64,000 nucleotides of DNA from Rhytidiadelphus loreus (Eukaryota; Streptophyta; Bryopsida; Hypnales; Hylocomiaceae), in NCBI GenBank assembly GCA_947034895.1, contig OX344764.1, positions 55,781,348 through 55,845,347 of the forward strand. The letters are read 5' to 3'. A program made the translations under genes and the position numbers. A model generated the notes under the pieces. That model saw nothing but the letters and a program-made list of their open reading frames with translations, was not told the DNA's origin and searched no databases. Positions 1-11,005 of the stretch are shown here, in pieces; the stretch's first letter is position 1; each line of letters begins with the position of its first letter.

Positions 1-1647
1 ACATTGCGCACATCTCTTTCTGGTGACCATGTGAGGAATGAGACACCCGGGGTGGTATAGATGGCCACATGTACCAAGATTCCATCCACCTTCTAGGCCA
101 AACGGTTCTTGGCAAATTATACATGTTGTTCCATCTTGTACAAAAGCTGGAACGGACGGCCACACTAGTGGTGTAATGCCATCGCGGTTGGGTGGCCCGT
201 ACCGTTGGCGCTCGATATTGTACTGGAATTCCAAGTCTGCACGGGAATTCCAATCGATGCTTGAATTCTCGGCGAACACTAGCAAATCGTCGGTGAACAT
301 TTCTTCCACCCGAGGCCACGAGGTCAAGCCAAAATAACGTTGACCGCCATCATTGAATTCCGCAGCCACTCTCCTCACTTCACGCTGCATTTGCTCAGCC
401 TAGTTTAGCGCCATGCTGCATGTCAACTTCATGTTGCACATTTGAAGCAGCATCTGTTCCTTCTGAGGATTGTGGACCAACCGCATGTTTTGAGCACTCA
501 TTGCGATCATGCTCTGTTCCATGTCAGTTCGAGCTGCAGTCAACACCGCCACATCTGCCTCAGCGTTGTTGGCACAGAGTTCCAAAGCACGCATGGCGCT
601 TGTTAATTCTTCCATGCTTGTGCGAGTACTTCCAACCTCTGCTACAGCCCGCTCAGCACGTGCATGCATAATATCCAACGTGGCACTTTCTGCACTTGGA
701 AAAATGGCCCGTGGTCGTACCACAAACTCAGGTGTATTGCTCGGGCCTACTCTGTCTTCGTCTGCCCCGTATGTAGCATGTTCCACTACAACATCGAGTG
801 GTGGAACTGAGTCTGTGCTGAACCGCCTGTTGCGCTCTACAAGCTCTGCTTCACGTGCGATGAGGCGCACGTTTTTATCTACAAGGGCCTGCATCCTTGC
901 ACTTTGAACTTCAAACTCTGCTGCATGAAGTCGTAGCGCTTCTTCTTTTTCCGCTTGCAGTGTTTGTACTAATTGGCGCAAGCGAATTAGTTCTTCACTA
1001 TCAGCTTGGGCTCCACCAATCACATTTTGTTGGTTGACATTTGCACCGCTGCTCTGACCAACTTCTACTTCCATCAACTCCGTCCTTGGCTGCTCCACGA
1101 GTGGAACCACATCCATTTGCACATTTTGAATACCAACCAATGGCACGGCAGGAATTTGTGCATTGTCCAGTGGCACGGCATGATTTGTTGGAATGTGGCG
1201 AGTTCTATTTGGAAACTTGTTGTCCCGTTGTCTACCCAAAAAGCTTCTCCAATCCACATCCTTGCCAAGAAAAACCTTCGCATATGCCATTTGGCACAAT
1301 GAAAGTGTCCCGTCCTTCTTCGATCTTGAACCCCAAAGTGCCAATGACACTTCAATCATCCTCTTCTTGAAGTGCGGATGGGTGCACTGGTCAATATTCA
1401 CCACGCCAGATTTCACGTGCACCTTGTACCGGTCGTGTGGCCAATGGCGGTTGATGTGGGCCCAATCTATAAACCGCCGACATGTCGCTCTTGTCCATGG
1501 TGATTCTGCCTCCAACCACCCAGGGTGTGCCATAATCGCTGGGGCATTAAGTGTGCCCCAATCCAAAGTTGCTCTATTTCCTCTCTTCTTTCTACCGCTT
1601 CCCTCACCTCCAGGTCCCTCACCTCCTGCTACATCCTCTGCATCCAT
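1..1647 (-). CDS. Coiled-coil RING-H2 protein, 3' end outside window, one in-frame TAG
   Basis: The frame opens at ATG 1647 (Met-Asp-Ala-Glu-Asp) and continues to the window edge, interrupted only by a TAG at 400-402. The N-terminal part is a Gly/Arg-rich tract followed by a Trp-rich globular region (WGTLNAP, HPGWLEAE, FIDWAHINRHW) that I do not recognise. The middle is heptad-like and charged (LIRLRQLVQTLQAEKEEAL), probably a coiled coil. After the TAG the same frame continues for about 130 codons and ends in a RING-H2 signature: CIIC, then TCGHLYHPGC, then CAQC at the edge. A RING of this type normally serves as a ubiquitin E3 ligase module (family knowledge). An in-frame ATG lies 129 nt further upstream (1776), but I prefer 1647 because the intervening residues are hydrophobic and unlike the rest. 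The TAG may be CAG (Gln) mutated. The gene could be a pseudogene or part of a mobile element. Confidence 0.6.
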
Positions 1648-1854
1648 TCTTGATACTTGCACAATGACACACACGATATTGTATGCGAATACAATGACAA
1701 TTTGCTTTGCCTTCTGTTGCGTGAAGGCAACTGAAATGTGGCAAAACAATGTCAAATGTATAACACTTCCCCTCAAATTGCAATGCGAAGCTTTCTCAAG
1801 CTAGGACAGTGCAATTCAAAAGAGGAAGCAAGGGCAAATGTGAAAAAAATGTCA

Positions 1855-1860
1855 CTTATA
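1855..1860 (-). promoter_or_regulatory. TATA-like box of the RING-H2 gene
   Basis: TATAAG reads on the minus strand about 208 nt upstream of ATG 1647. It lies between the coding region and the GGACGG array, the same arrangement as at 7.8 kb and 14.3 kb. Confidence 0.4.
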
Positions 1861-1904
1861 CCCCCCAATTACCGACCCGGTTAGCAAGGGTAATTAACAC
1901 CTAA

Positions 1905-2330
1905 TCAGCTCGTCCCCCCCAAATCCAGACCGTCCAGGGCGGGGGACAGCCCTAGAATGGACGGCCGATCCGTCCACGAACATCCGGCCTCGGGTCGGAA
2001 CGCCGTCTCCAGGTTCGGGGAATGATTACACCGCCGCCCGAGAGTTTGACGGACGGCCTTTCCGTCCTCTAGACGGGCTTCCCGTCCCCTCGACGGCCTG
2101 GATGTGGGAGGGGACGGGCTTTCCGTCCCCTAGACGGCCTGGGTGTGGGAGGGGACGGCATTCTGTCCCCTCGACGGCCTGGATGTGGGAGGGGACAAGC
2201 TTTCCGTCCCCTGGACGACCTGCCCGTCCCCTCGACGGCCTGTCCCTAGTCGGGAACGACCTGCCCATCCTCGCGACGGCCTGTTCGTGGTCTGGGACGG
2301 CCTTTCCGTCCTCTGGACGGCCCTTCACAA
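1905..2330. repeat. GGACGG...CCGTCC array 1
   Basis: This is a GC-rich array of imperfect short units built on GACGG(N)CCGTCC inverted motifs, many with the phrase GACGGCCTGGATGTGGGAGG. It is sharply different in base composition from the AT-rich DNA that starts at about 2330 with an (AT)n run. It lies directly upstream of the TATA-like box of the RING-H2 gene. Related arrays occur at 7.41-7.78 kb and 14.36-14.84 kb. Confidence 0.8.
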
Positions 2331-2349
2331 TATATATATATATATATTT

Positions 2350-3640
2350 TTTAAATTGGTTCAGGGTGGAAGTTTTGACAAAATCACGTTAAATAGAAAA
2401 GTAATTTTCAGATTTTCAATTTTTCACCATGTGTATATATCACAAGGACAATGACATTAGAATTCATCATAGTGTAAACTTAATTTCCATTTCATGATAT
2501 ATTTGTTTTGTACTCAATGTAGTAGACATTAAAAACACATTCGAAGTTCAAATCGCAATAATGAAATTTCAATTTAGGGTTGTGTTGGGGGATTTTACAT
2601 AAAATAGGAACTAGAGAAAAGGACCTTTTGTTTGATAGTTAGATTCAAACTCCCAAAATATCAATTTTGGGGAGAAATCTTAGATTTAGAGTAAGGAGCA
2701 ACAACTTCCTAAAATACACTAAAGGAGCATATTTTTTTATTTTTATTTTTTCTAAACTCGGAATTACTTGGAGGCAAATATTGGAAAGACTACAAAATCA
2801 ATTGGATACACTTTGTAACTCAACATGGCAGGTCCCAAGAAAATGAAATGAACGCTTCCAATTTCTTTCCATGTCATTGAAGTGATTGAACTGCCATTAA
2901 ATTGGCACTAAATGATGCCGTTGGGTGTTCAGAGGTTGAAGTTTATTGTAAATATCTTGCAATCTACAATTCTACATAGGTCAAGTTTGTGAAATTTCTT
3001 CCGATCAATTGAACACTAGTCTAGTACTCTAGTATGAGATCCTACATACTACAAGCAAAGGTGCACCTTAGAGGCCTAAACACATTCATTTTTTTTTTAA
3101 TTCTTTGCTATAGAAAATTAGAAATGGCAATTTATTCAGATTTAGGATGGAAAAGACTCAAAAGAGGCCTTGCGACTTTAGTCAGTTTAGTGGCTAACAT
3201 ACGATACTACATAAGCAATTAATAAACAATCCATAAGAAAAACTATAGTAATTCACCGCTAGTTGCATTATAATTTAGAAGCCATAAAAAAAATATAGAC
3301 ACCACAAAAATGTCAAGTTCATGTACTCAATGTTGCATTTTGATTTTGAGAATAAAAATAAAAGGCAAATGCCATATGTTATTATGTTATTGTTTTAGGG
3401 TTTCCCTTTGTATGGAAGACTACATGGAACATTAGAATCCATTCGTCCTTTTTTTTTCCTTTATCTTACGGACTTACACCAATCCTCTCTTATTTGTCAT
3501 AGTTACATAAACTTGAACATCAAATTCTCTTAAAATTGCAACAACATTTAGGGTTTAGGAAACCCGGGTGGGTGGGAGGGACATCCCTATACAGGGCTTT
3601 TCCTATAAATTTCCAAATCATAAACTTTTCAAGACTATTA
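2350..3640. other. AT-rich non-coding DNA with one dispersed repeat copy
   Basis: I see no credible gene here. Positions about 2949-3050 (ATATCTTGCAATCTAC, then GGTCAAGTTTGTGAAATTTC) resemble segments at about 10681-10790 and 60847-60945, so a decayed copy of a dispersed repeat is present. Confidence 0.5.
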
Positions 3641-4730
3641 CTTTCCAAACAATGATTGATAGACAAGGCAAATTCCAAGTTTAACCTTTATCAAACCAAC
3701 CAAGCCATAAAATATACAAGGAAATCATAGAATAAACATAACTATTGATTTCCAAATGATTAATTGATAAGATAGGCACTACCAAATAAAACCTTATCAA
3801 ATCAAGGCTTAAAATAATTTCCAAACTATTGTTGATGTAATTTAAACTACTAAATCAACAATCTTTCCAAAAGAAATCATAATAGTATTAATAATTTCTA
3901 ATTTGTGATTGATCATATAGGCACTTTTCAGATTAGGCCTATAGATCATCAGAGCCGTAAAGAAATCATAGAGGATTCACTACTAATGATATCCAATTGC
4001 TAAGATAGACATTACAAAGTAAAACTATCAAATCTTAGAGGCCCCTAAAAAGTCTTAATAAAAATGATTTTCAAACATTTAATAAGATGGATACTACTTT
4101 GAGTTTAAACCACCAAATCAATATGGTTCTAAAAACAAAATAGGAAATCATAGTTAAAACACTACAAATAATTTCCAAATTGTAATTTGGTAATTTAGGC
4201 ATTTGCCTAAATAAAGCTATTTAATCAGAGGCTTTTGAAAACATCTAAAGAAATCATAGATAAAACCAAACTAATGATTTCCAGAGTTTATGATAAGATA
4301 GGTACTACCAATTATCAAATCAACAAAGCTCTAAAAAAGATTTTCAAGAAATCACAGACTAATCACTTTTCTATTTAGTTGATGCTATGGCTACTTTTCT
4401 CAAGTCAAACCATCCAATCAATAATGATTTAAAAGTTTTTATGGAAATCAAAGACATTGTAGTACTAATAATCTCCATATAAGATTTGATGAGATAGATA
4501 CTATTAAAGTAAGGCCTATCAAATCAATTAAGCCAAAACTCTAAGTTGGAAAATCATAGACAGTTTAAAATATGACTAATGAAATCCAAATAAAACTTGA
4601 TAAGATAGGTACTATACAAAGTAATTCTATCAAATCACCAAGGCTTTTAAAGAAAATATAGACTACAAATCTCCTACCTAAATTGATAACTCCAAATCAA
4701 TAAGGTTTGAGAAATTTCTCCAAAGAAATT
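3640..4730. repeat. Degenerate tandem repeats of roughly 100 bp
   Basis: A recurring sentence can be followed through the region: AAGAAATCATAGAC, about 10-20 nt, TAATGATTTCCAAA, then GATAAGATAGGTACTACCAA, then TATCAAATCAA and AAGGCT. Units begin near 3723, 3958, 4248, 4346, 4441, 4547 and 4650. They are diverged and vary in length, so this is an old AT-rich satellite or minisatellite remnant rather than a fresh array. Confidence 0.65.
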
Positions 4731-4929
4731 ATAGACTCAATAGTACTAATAATTTCCAATAGAACTAGCATAACTTTAGGTAATACCAAAAACATTAGAA
4801 CCAACAAATCATCCTTAATAAAAGATAACAAAATAAAGAAGTGTATTTTTCTAACCCAAATAAGGAATTATAACAAGATCCTTACAAGGAAGAAATTTCC
4901 AAAATGTCAGGTAACTTTTAGAGTCTAAA

Positions 4930-7410
4930 AAATCATCATGATCAAGCTAATAACTAAAACCAGCATACAACATGATTTAGTAACCCATAAAAATAGTTGT
5001 CATAGTCTTTGGAGTAAGCAATCAGGGTAGAAATACTAAAGAGGCTGTGAACCTCACCTGCACCCATACAATCCAACAAACACACAGTTAGTTAGAATTG
5101 CGTATGCAAGGTGTCTTCAATTCACAGCAGCGTGTCATTGCAATCACAATAGGAAAACTACCCATCAATTAATACTTCATGCAAGAAAATGACAAATAAA
5201 CCATAGTCCACCAAATTGTGAGTTAAAAAACCTGTGAAGATGCCATCCCTCCTCACAAATGCAGTCACTTCCAACAAAAATCACCCTTTGTGAAACTCAA
5301 CTTAGCAAGCCACAGTTAAGTAGGTGTAAGAGGCTGAGGCAGGGTTACAACTAAGCCTTTATACTCTCTCTTTGCCTTGGGAACCAAGAAAGAATTCATT
5401 GGGAACCAGGAAAGAAAATTTAGGGAACTTAGAAGAGAACAGCTTAGGCTCCAAGAAACCCTAATTTTAGGTCAAAGGAACATGCCTTGGGTCTCAAGGA
5501 AAGGGCCAAGTCAAACCCTCATGTACCATAAGGGCCCCCAACAATTAATATGGGTCCATAAGTCCATCATGCATAGATACAAAGACCATGTTTATACGGA
5601 TCCTATTGATTTCCAAATAACAGCCACCATCCATAAATATAGAATGGTATAGACAAGTGATGGCTTAACCATATCACTTTTGGACTATTATCTATGAGGG
5701 AGTGGTCTTTATAATCTACAAAAACCCCATAGCCATTCAAGTGGTAAATTTTAATATACATCCTATTGATGTAATTAAATTAGGACCACAAATAATTTTT
5801 CAAACCAACCCAAGGTTTAAAAAAGAAAAAGAAATATAGAGTAACCAATGATGAAAAAATCATACAATTGGTACCAATATTCCTAAAGAATGAAAAAGAA
5901 ATGTATGGCCAATTAATCTAAGAGGAAGGTAAGTTTTTGAAGTGACATGAGGGAAGGAGGGAGGGACTATCTTATCATAAATGGTGAGTAAAACTAACTC
6001 CAACCAAGGTTTTCTAAAAATTCCAGCCTAGTAATTAGGCAACTAAAACTTTGGTGAGGGTATACATAAAACAACCCAAACCCACCAAAAATTAGTATAA
6101 AGCAAGTACTTAATAGCCTTTAACAAAAACAGGCCAGTAACAAACTCTGATCTATTTATAAGGATTAAACATTATAATTCCTTATAAAAATAAAAAAAAC
6201 ATATGTTGCTCCAAAGGGGGATTTTTCTACCACAGACTTTGGAAAACAATATATCCCACAAGCAATGGCTGAGGGTTTAGGGTTTAGGGTTTAGGGTATA
6301 GGCCTATAGGATTTACTTCAAAACCTAGGTTGGACCGGAAACTATGAAACATGTCCTTCATTTCGGTAGTTGGCATTACAAGTGCAAAACTCAATCAAGA
6401 TGTAGTCTTTGAAGTTTGAATTGGAAAAAAATAGATTAATGATTTAAATTCAAAGTTTTAGAAAACATATTGAAGACACCAAAAAATGGCATAACAATAT
6501 CTGTAAAAGGTAAAACATTCTTAAGTATAGATGTATAGGGCTACATTTTTTTTATATAATGTATGAATGGAAAGAAGAAACAATGTTTTACATGAATCAA
6601 TGATATGCATGACATATGTTGTTTAGGAGGTCTTTCACTTATTTGATAATTAACCATTTTAGAGTATTAATCTTACTACCTTTAACTAGAGCATTTAGAG
6701 GGTTGTTTTTGTCTTGGTCTTTGTATATTTGATCCGGGCTCAGTAAGTTATTGAATGTTTGTACGATTTAGACTTTGAATTGAGTATATTAGTATAGACA
6801 GGGTTTAAAATTCAACAAAATACTAAATTGTCAGGTGCACTTACATGCAAGGAAGGATGGAATCAAAATACAATAATTCCAAAGGTGAAATTGTTCTACG
6901 TATAATTGATAAAATTCATTTGAATTCAAATTTGAGCCCTACAGATTATAAATTATTTTAAGGGATTGCGAGATTTTGAGGTTTTGGGAATAAAAACATT
7001 GCCCAATGCCAACGACTTTCGTGAAAATGGGTGCAATTAGAATCAATAGAATGAATCAAATGTTAACATGAACATCCAAATAGAACATTAAAGGACCGAC
7101 ATTAAGAAGTTTTCAATTTGACCTTCTATGATTTTTTTCTATGTATCTCCCATTATTTACGTGCAACAAAATAGAATTCCATTCTAAATGAGCAGTAAAC
7201 CTTGTTTTCAGCATTTGAATGTCATCCCTGGTATTTATTTGTCCTCTAATTGAAACAAATAAATACATTAAGTTAGCACTCCTAGACTACCCGCCCCCGT
7301 AGACTAATGCCCGATTGAGAGTAAGGACACCTATCCTGACAAGTCCGAGAGTGCCGAACCACATAAATGAAAAATTCGTGGAACAAGGATTAGAAATGAA
7401 TTCCACTTGT
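4930..7410. other. AT-rich non-coding DNA
   Basis: Only short open frames without recognisable motifs occur. The one distinctive element is the telomere-type repeat at 6272-6297. No RNA gene was recognised. Confidence 0.5.
6272..6297 (+). repeat. Interstitial plant-type telomere repeat (TTTAGGG)n
   Basis: About three and a half copies of TTTAGGG in tandem, on the G-rich strand. Such short blocks are common inside plant chromosomes and in some plant promoters, and they support a plant origin. No promoter could be tied to this one. Confidence 0.8.
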
Positions 7411-7411
7411 T

Positions 7412-7780
7412 CGAACGTCCCGCTCGACGACCTTCCCGCCCTCTCGATGGCCTTTCCGTCCTCTCGACGGCCTTTCCGTCTCTCGAGATTCTTCTTGTCC
7501 TCTCGACGACCTGTGCCGTCTCTCGAAAGTCCTCATGTCCTCTGGACGGCCTGGCCCCCTGGACGGCTGGTCCGTAGGGGGGGACGGCCTTCCCGTCCTC
7601 TGGACGCCCAGGGTTTAGGTTGGACGGTCTCAGCCCCTGCACGGCCGGCCGTCCTCTCGACGGCTGGTCCGCGGGCTAGACAGCTTGTCCCCCTGGACGG
7701 CCTTCCCGTCCTCTGGATGCCCTGGACGACCCTGGACGCCCTGTCCGTCCGCTCGACGGCCTTTCCGTCGACGTGAAATG
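7412..7780. repeat. GGACGG...CCGTCC array 2
   Basis: A GC-rich array of short imperfect units such as CTCGACGGCCTTTCCGTCCT, each containing GACGG and CCGTC in inverted orientation. It ends about 12 nt before a TATA box and about 210 nt before the kinase-like reading frame. It belongs to the same family as arrays 1 and 3. Confidence 0.8.
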
Positions 7781-7791
7781 GGTATATAAAG

Positions 7792-7799
7792 ACTGTTTT
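7792..7799 (+). promoter_or_regulatory. TATA box of the kinase-like gene
   Basis: GGTATATAAAG lies immediately after the GGACGG array and about 190 nt before ATG 7991, a good position for a core promoter with a leader of about 165 nt. Confidence 0.6.
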
Positions 7800-7990
7800 T
7801 AGGGTACTTTCGCCACAGTTTCTCCTGCTCTGACGATGCTCTCTTGTCTTGGATTGGTTGCAGTCCTTGCTTGCGAGCGCGGGTGCTGGGTAGAGGCTAG
7901 TTTGAGGAATAAGGGGGGCGGTTTTCACTTTGTGGAAGCCGAATTCCTAATTCCTATCATTTTGATTATTTGTTACTTGTTATTGTCACG

Positions 7991-9619
7991 ATGGCTGGTC
8001 GAGATTTCTCAAAGAGAAAAGTTGATGATTGGTACACAGGTATTGGAAATGCACCGATGATGGACCCGGATGCAAAATCACCAGAGCCCGTTTCAGAGGC
8101 CGTAGTTGCAGAAGGGTCCGTAGCTGCAGAAGGGGCCACAGCTACTGGGGGGGCGGAGAGTCTTCAAAGGGGAAAAAACAACAACGAAGGAGGCACAAGG
8201 CTACAAATCCGGAGAAGTGGCCAAGCAAGGGTGCAATGCGAAAATTGCATGAAGTGGCGTTGGATTTTTTTGAGCAGTATTCGATTTCGCAGTTGAACAC
8301 AACATACGTCTCGCGCGGATTACAAGGAGTGGATGTCATAAAACAAAAGTTCCACCACATGTTTTGGACAACAATGAACGCGGATGAGTGGCATGAAGAC
8401 CGCACGAAAGAATGCTTCGATCATTGGTTGGAGTCACAAGTGCAACCTTGCCCAAGTTGCGGAAAAAATAAAAGGCTTTCAGAAGAGTGTAGTGCCCAGA
8501 CAACAAGCATTGAATTTGTTGCACAAGAAGGTGTATTGGTGGCATGAAGCAATGCGTGGACTGTCTTCAAACAACATCCGTTCCGCTCCGTGGTTTCAAC
8601 GAAGTCAAAATTTGGCCTTTGGTCAACAGGCTGCAGGAGGAGTGGTTTTTCTTGAACGCGGAGTGGTGGTGGTTCCTTTGTCTGGCCATAGCAAACAAGG
8701 GGGGCATGGGAGGGTGTGCAAAGTATGTGTTCAAAATTCAAAACATATTCCGGAGAATATGGAATTAGCTGGGAAGTCAGCTTTGCGCGTGGATGAATTG
8801 AAGAAGTCCAGGGAGAAGTTGTCCATCGAGGCATTGGTATGTCCATGCAAGCATCCAGGGGTCATCAAATTCTTTGCTATAAATGATATGACCATGGAGT
8901 GTTATTCGCAGTGGTGGAATGGCGGTACTCTCGGCGCCATGTTTACACTGGATGAGAAGAACCGAGATCCAGATGAAATTGGAGAGGTGGCTTACGATGC
9001 AACTCCACAAACAATGCAAGCCATGAAACAACTCATGGCATATAGACGCAAGCGCACTGAACTTGCGTGGGCAATGATTTGCATTGTGGATGCAGTGCAA
9101 CAATGCTCTGTATTGCACAACGACATCACACCGGAGAACATTATGCTTCATTTTCCGAATGATGATGGCAAAACCGTGTGGATTGGTCTATGTGATTGGG
9201 GAATGGGTAGCCGCATCAACGAAGAAACCCCTTCTCTTTACCAATTCAATTGTCCAAGGAAGTTGCAGGCAACCCGAGCGCAACGTTGGTAGGTGGCTCC
9301 TGAGTTGATGTACTTGACTGGAGAGACAGGAACTTCATCATCTCCTACTCGCAGGGTTAAGCCACCGTGTGTTAGTATACACACAGATGGATACTCCATA
9401 GGCAAATTGGCTATGAAGGTATGGAAAAAAGATCGCGGAAATCTAGAGATGATTCCGGACCATACGGCATTTGGTGCATTTCAAACCATGTTGGGTGAAT
9501 TGTGCAAGGTGGAGCCACTACAACGACGCTCGGTGACATACGTCGTGCAACGTCTAAATGGTGCTCCAACGTTTTGGACACCAGTTGTGGATTGCTATCG
9601 CGAGGCTCGCAAAGAATAA
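7991..9619 (+). pseudogene. Protein-kinase-like gene, broken by two frameshifts and one TAG
   Basis: The frame starts at ATG 7991 (Met-Ala-Gly-Arg-Asp-Phe), moves to another frame between about 8147 and 8200 (runs G7 and A6), and returns near 8463 (A6 run). The first domain (PEKWPSKGAMRKLHEVALDF, then CFDHWLESQ) is not recognised. The second is a kinase fold: glycine loop GGHGRVCKV, Lys in LAGKSA, helix-C Glu in SIEALVCPC, catalytic loop LHNDITPENIML (HND in place of HRD, Asp and Asn kept), DWG in place of DFG at about 9194, and APE after the stop at 9290-9292, followed by TDGYSIGKLAMKVW. The TAG replaces one codon in the normally conserved stretch before APE. The gene ends at TAA 9617-9619. 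It is probably a dead copy of a mobile or multicopy gene; reading-frame loss is certain only if sequence errors are excluded. Confidence 0.7.
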
Positions 9620-11005
9620 GACCTTCAAGAAGAGCAAGCGCGCAATGAAGATTAGATAATAGTGTATTACCATATAGTTGCAAAGTTAGTGTTTACTTAG
9701 CACATGCGATTATTATAATGTAGGCTTGAGGACATACGTAGCAATGTAGCACACTTTGTGGCTTCAATGCATTTTGTACTCATTTTGGTTTATATAAAGA
9801 TATAAAAGTATTTTACCTAAACATTGAGTTGTAAAGAACTTATTGTCTTTCCTAACTTTATCATTTAAATTGAGTTTAAACAAAAATCTTATATCTTTAG
9901 TACTAAAAACTCTGAATTGTATATCATTATAAGAAATTCCAATTAGTTTTGTGCACAATTGTAATTGTCATCATTTTTGTTGCACTTCGTGCCATAAATA
10001 AGTAAAAATAGAAAAAACAACTCACGAGATTCTAAATTTTTAGTTTTTTACAAGAGGTACAAATATCAATAGAGATTTCTAGTCGAACCAATTTTCAATT
10101 GGTTATTTTAGTTTTCACACCCGAAACTAATAAACAACCACAAAGACGGGCTTGAAGTCAAATTTCACTATCAAACCAAATTTATATTTTTATTGAAAAT
10201 CAGCATAATATTTTAATATTTCTCCCCACTCGTAAGAATTTATTTTAAATTTATTTTATTTTTTTCAGAAAAATTAATGGAAAAATGAATTTATTGTGAT
10301 TTTATAAAGCTAAACGTGGAAATCAAATTTTATCAATTAGAATATATATCAGAATAACCGGAAACTCTTATCATAAAGTCATAAACGAAGGAATGAATGA
10401 AAAACATAGTTTTAGAATTTTAATTTAAATTAAATTTGAAAAAAAGAAAACATACATGAAAAAAACACCAGACTGTCAAACTGTGTTATTTGGATTTTAA
10501 CACATGGAGTTTTCAATTGCAATAACTCTTTCAAATTTTGACCTTGATTCTTTCGTATTCACAAAAAAAAATTCAAAAACAATAGTGCTCCAAACTCCAG
10601 AGGCCTAATTTTCCATAAATCGTAGTGAAAGTTAATTTGAAATTGCAAAGCCCGCATTCAGAAAACTAGTTCTTCCAAGTTTGAATGCTAATATCTTTCA
10701 ATCTATTCGGTCAAACTTCATGAAATTTTTTCCACGTGATAAAAAACATGTGAAGTACAAGATCTTACGGTTAGATGTTGTAAAAAACATTTTTTTCCAC
10801 ATGTTGAGGCAAATGCAAGAGAAAAAACAGTTTTGCGTCCCTTTTTGTGTAATGACTTTGGGACTTTAGGGGTAAATAGTTCCATGAGAATGAAAGGAAC
10901 CTAAGTCATATTTCATATTAATGCTGATTTCAATATGCAAGGTATTGAGCCTCTAAAAAATTTGCATTTGAAAATGTGAAGACCCTATTGTCATTTCAAA
11001 AACAT
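9620..11005. other. AT-rich non-coding DNA with one dispersed repeat copy
   Basis: No gene recognised. Positions about 10681-10870 resemble 60847-61045 in order and content (TGAATGCTAATATCTT, GGTCAAACTTCATGAAATT, TACAAGATCTTACGG, then a TTTAGGGGTAAATAG ending), so this is a dispersed repeat copy. Confidence 0.5.

Noticed and set aside
8384..8480. Zinc-knuckle-like CPSCGKNKR in the frame near 8450 as a real domain
   Set aside because: It lies at the frameshift junction, and the alternative frame carries the continuation into the kinase domain, so the CxxC may be accidental.
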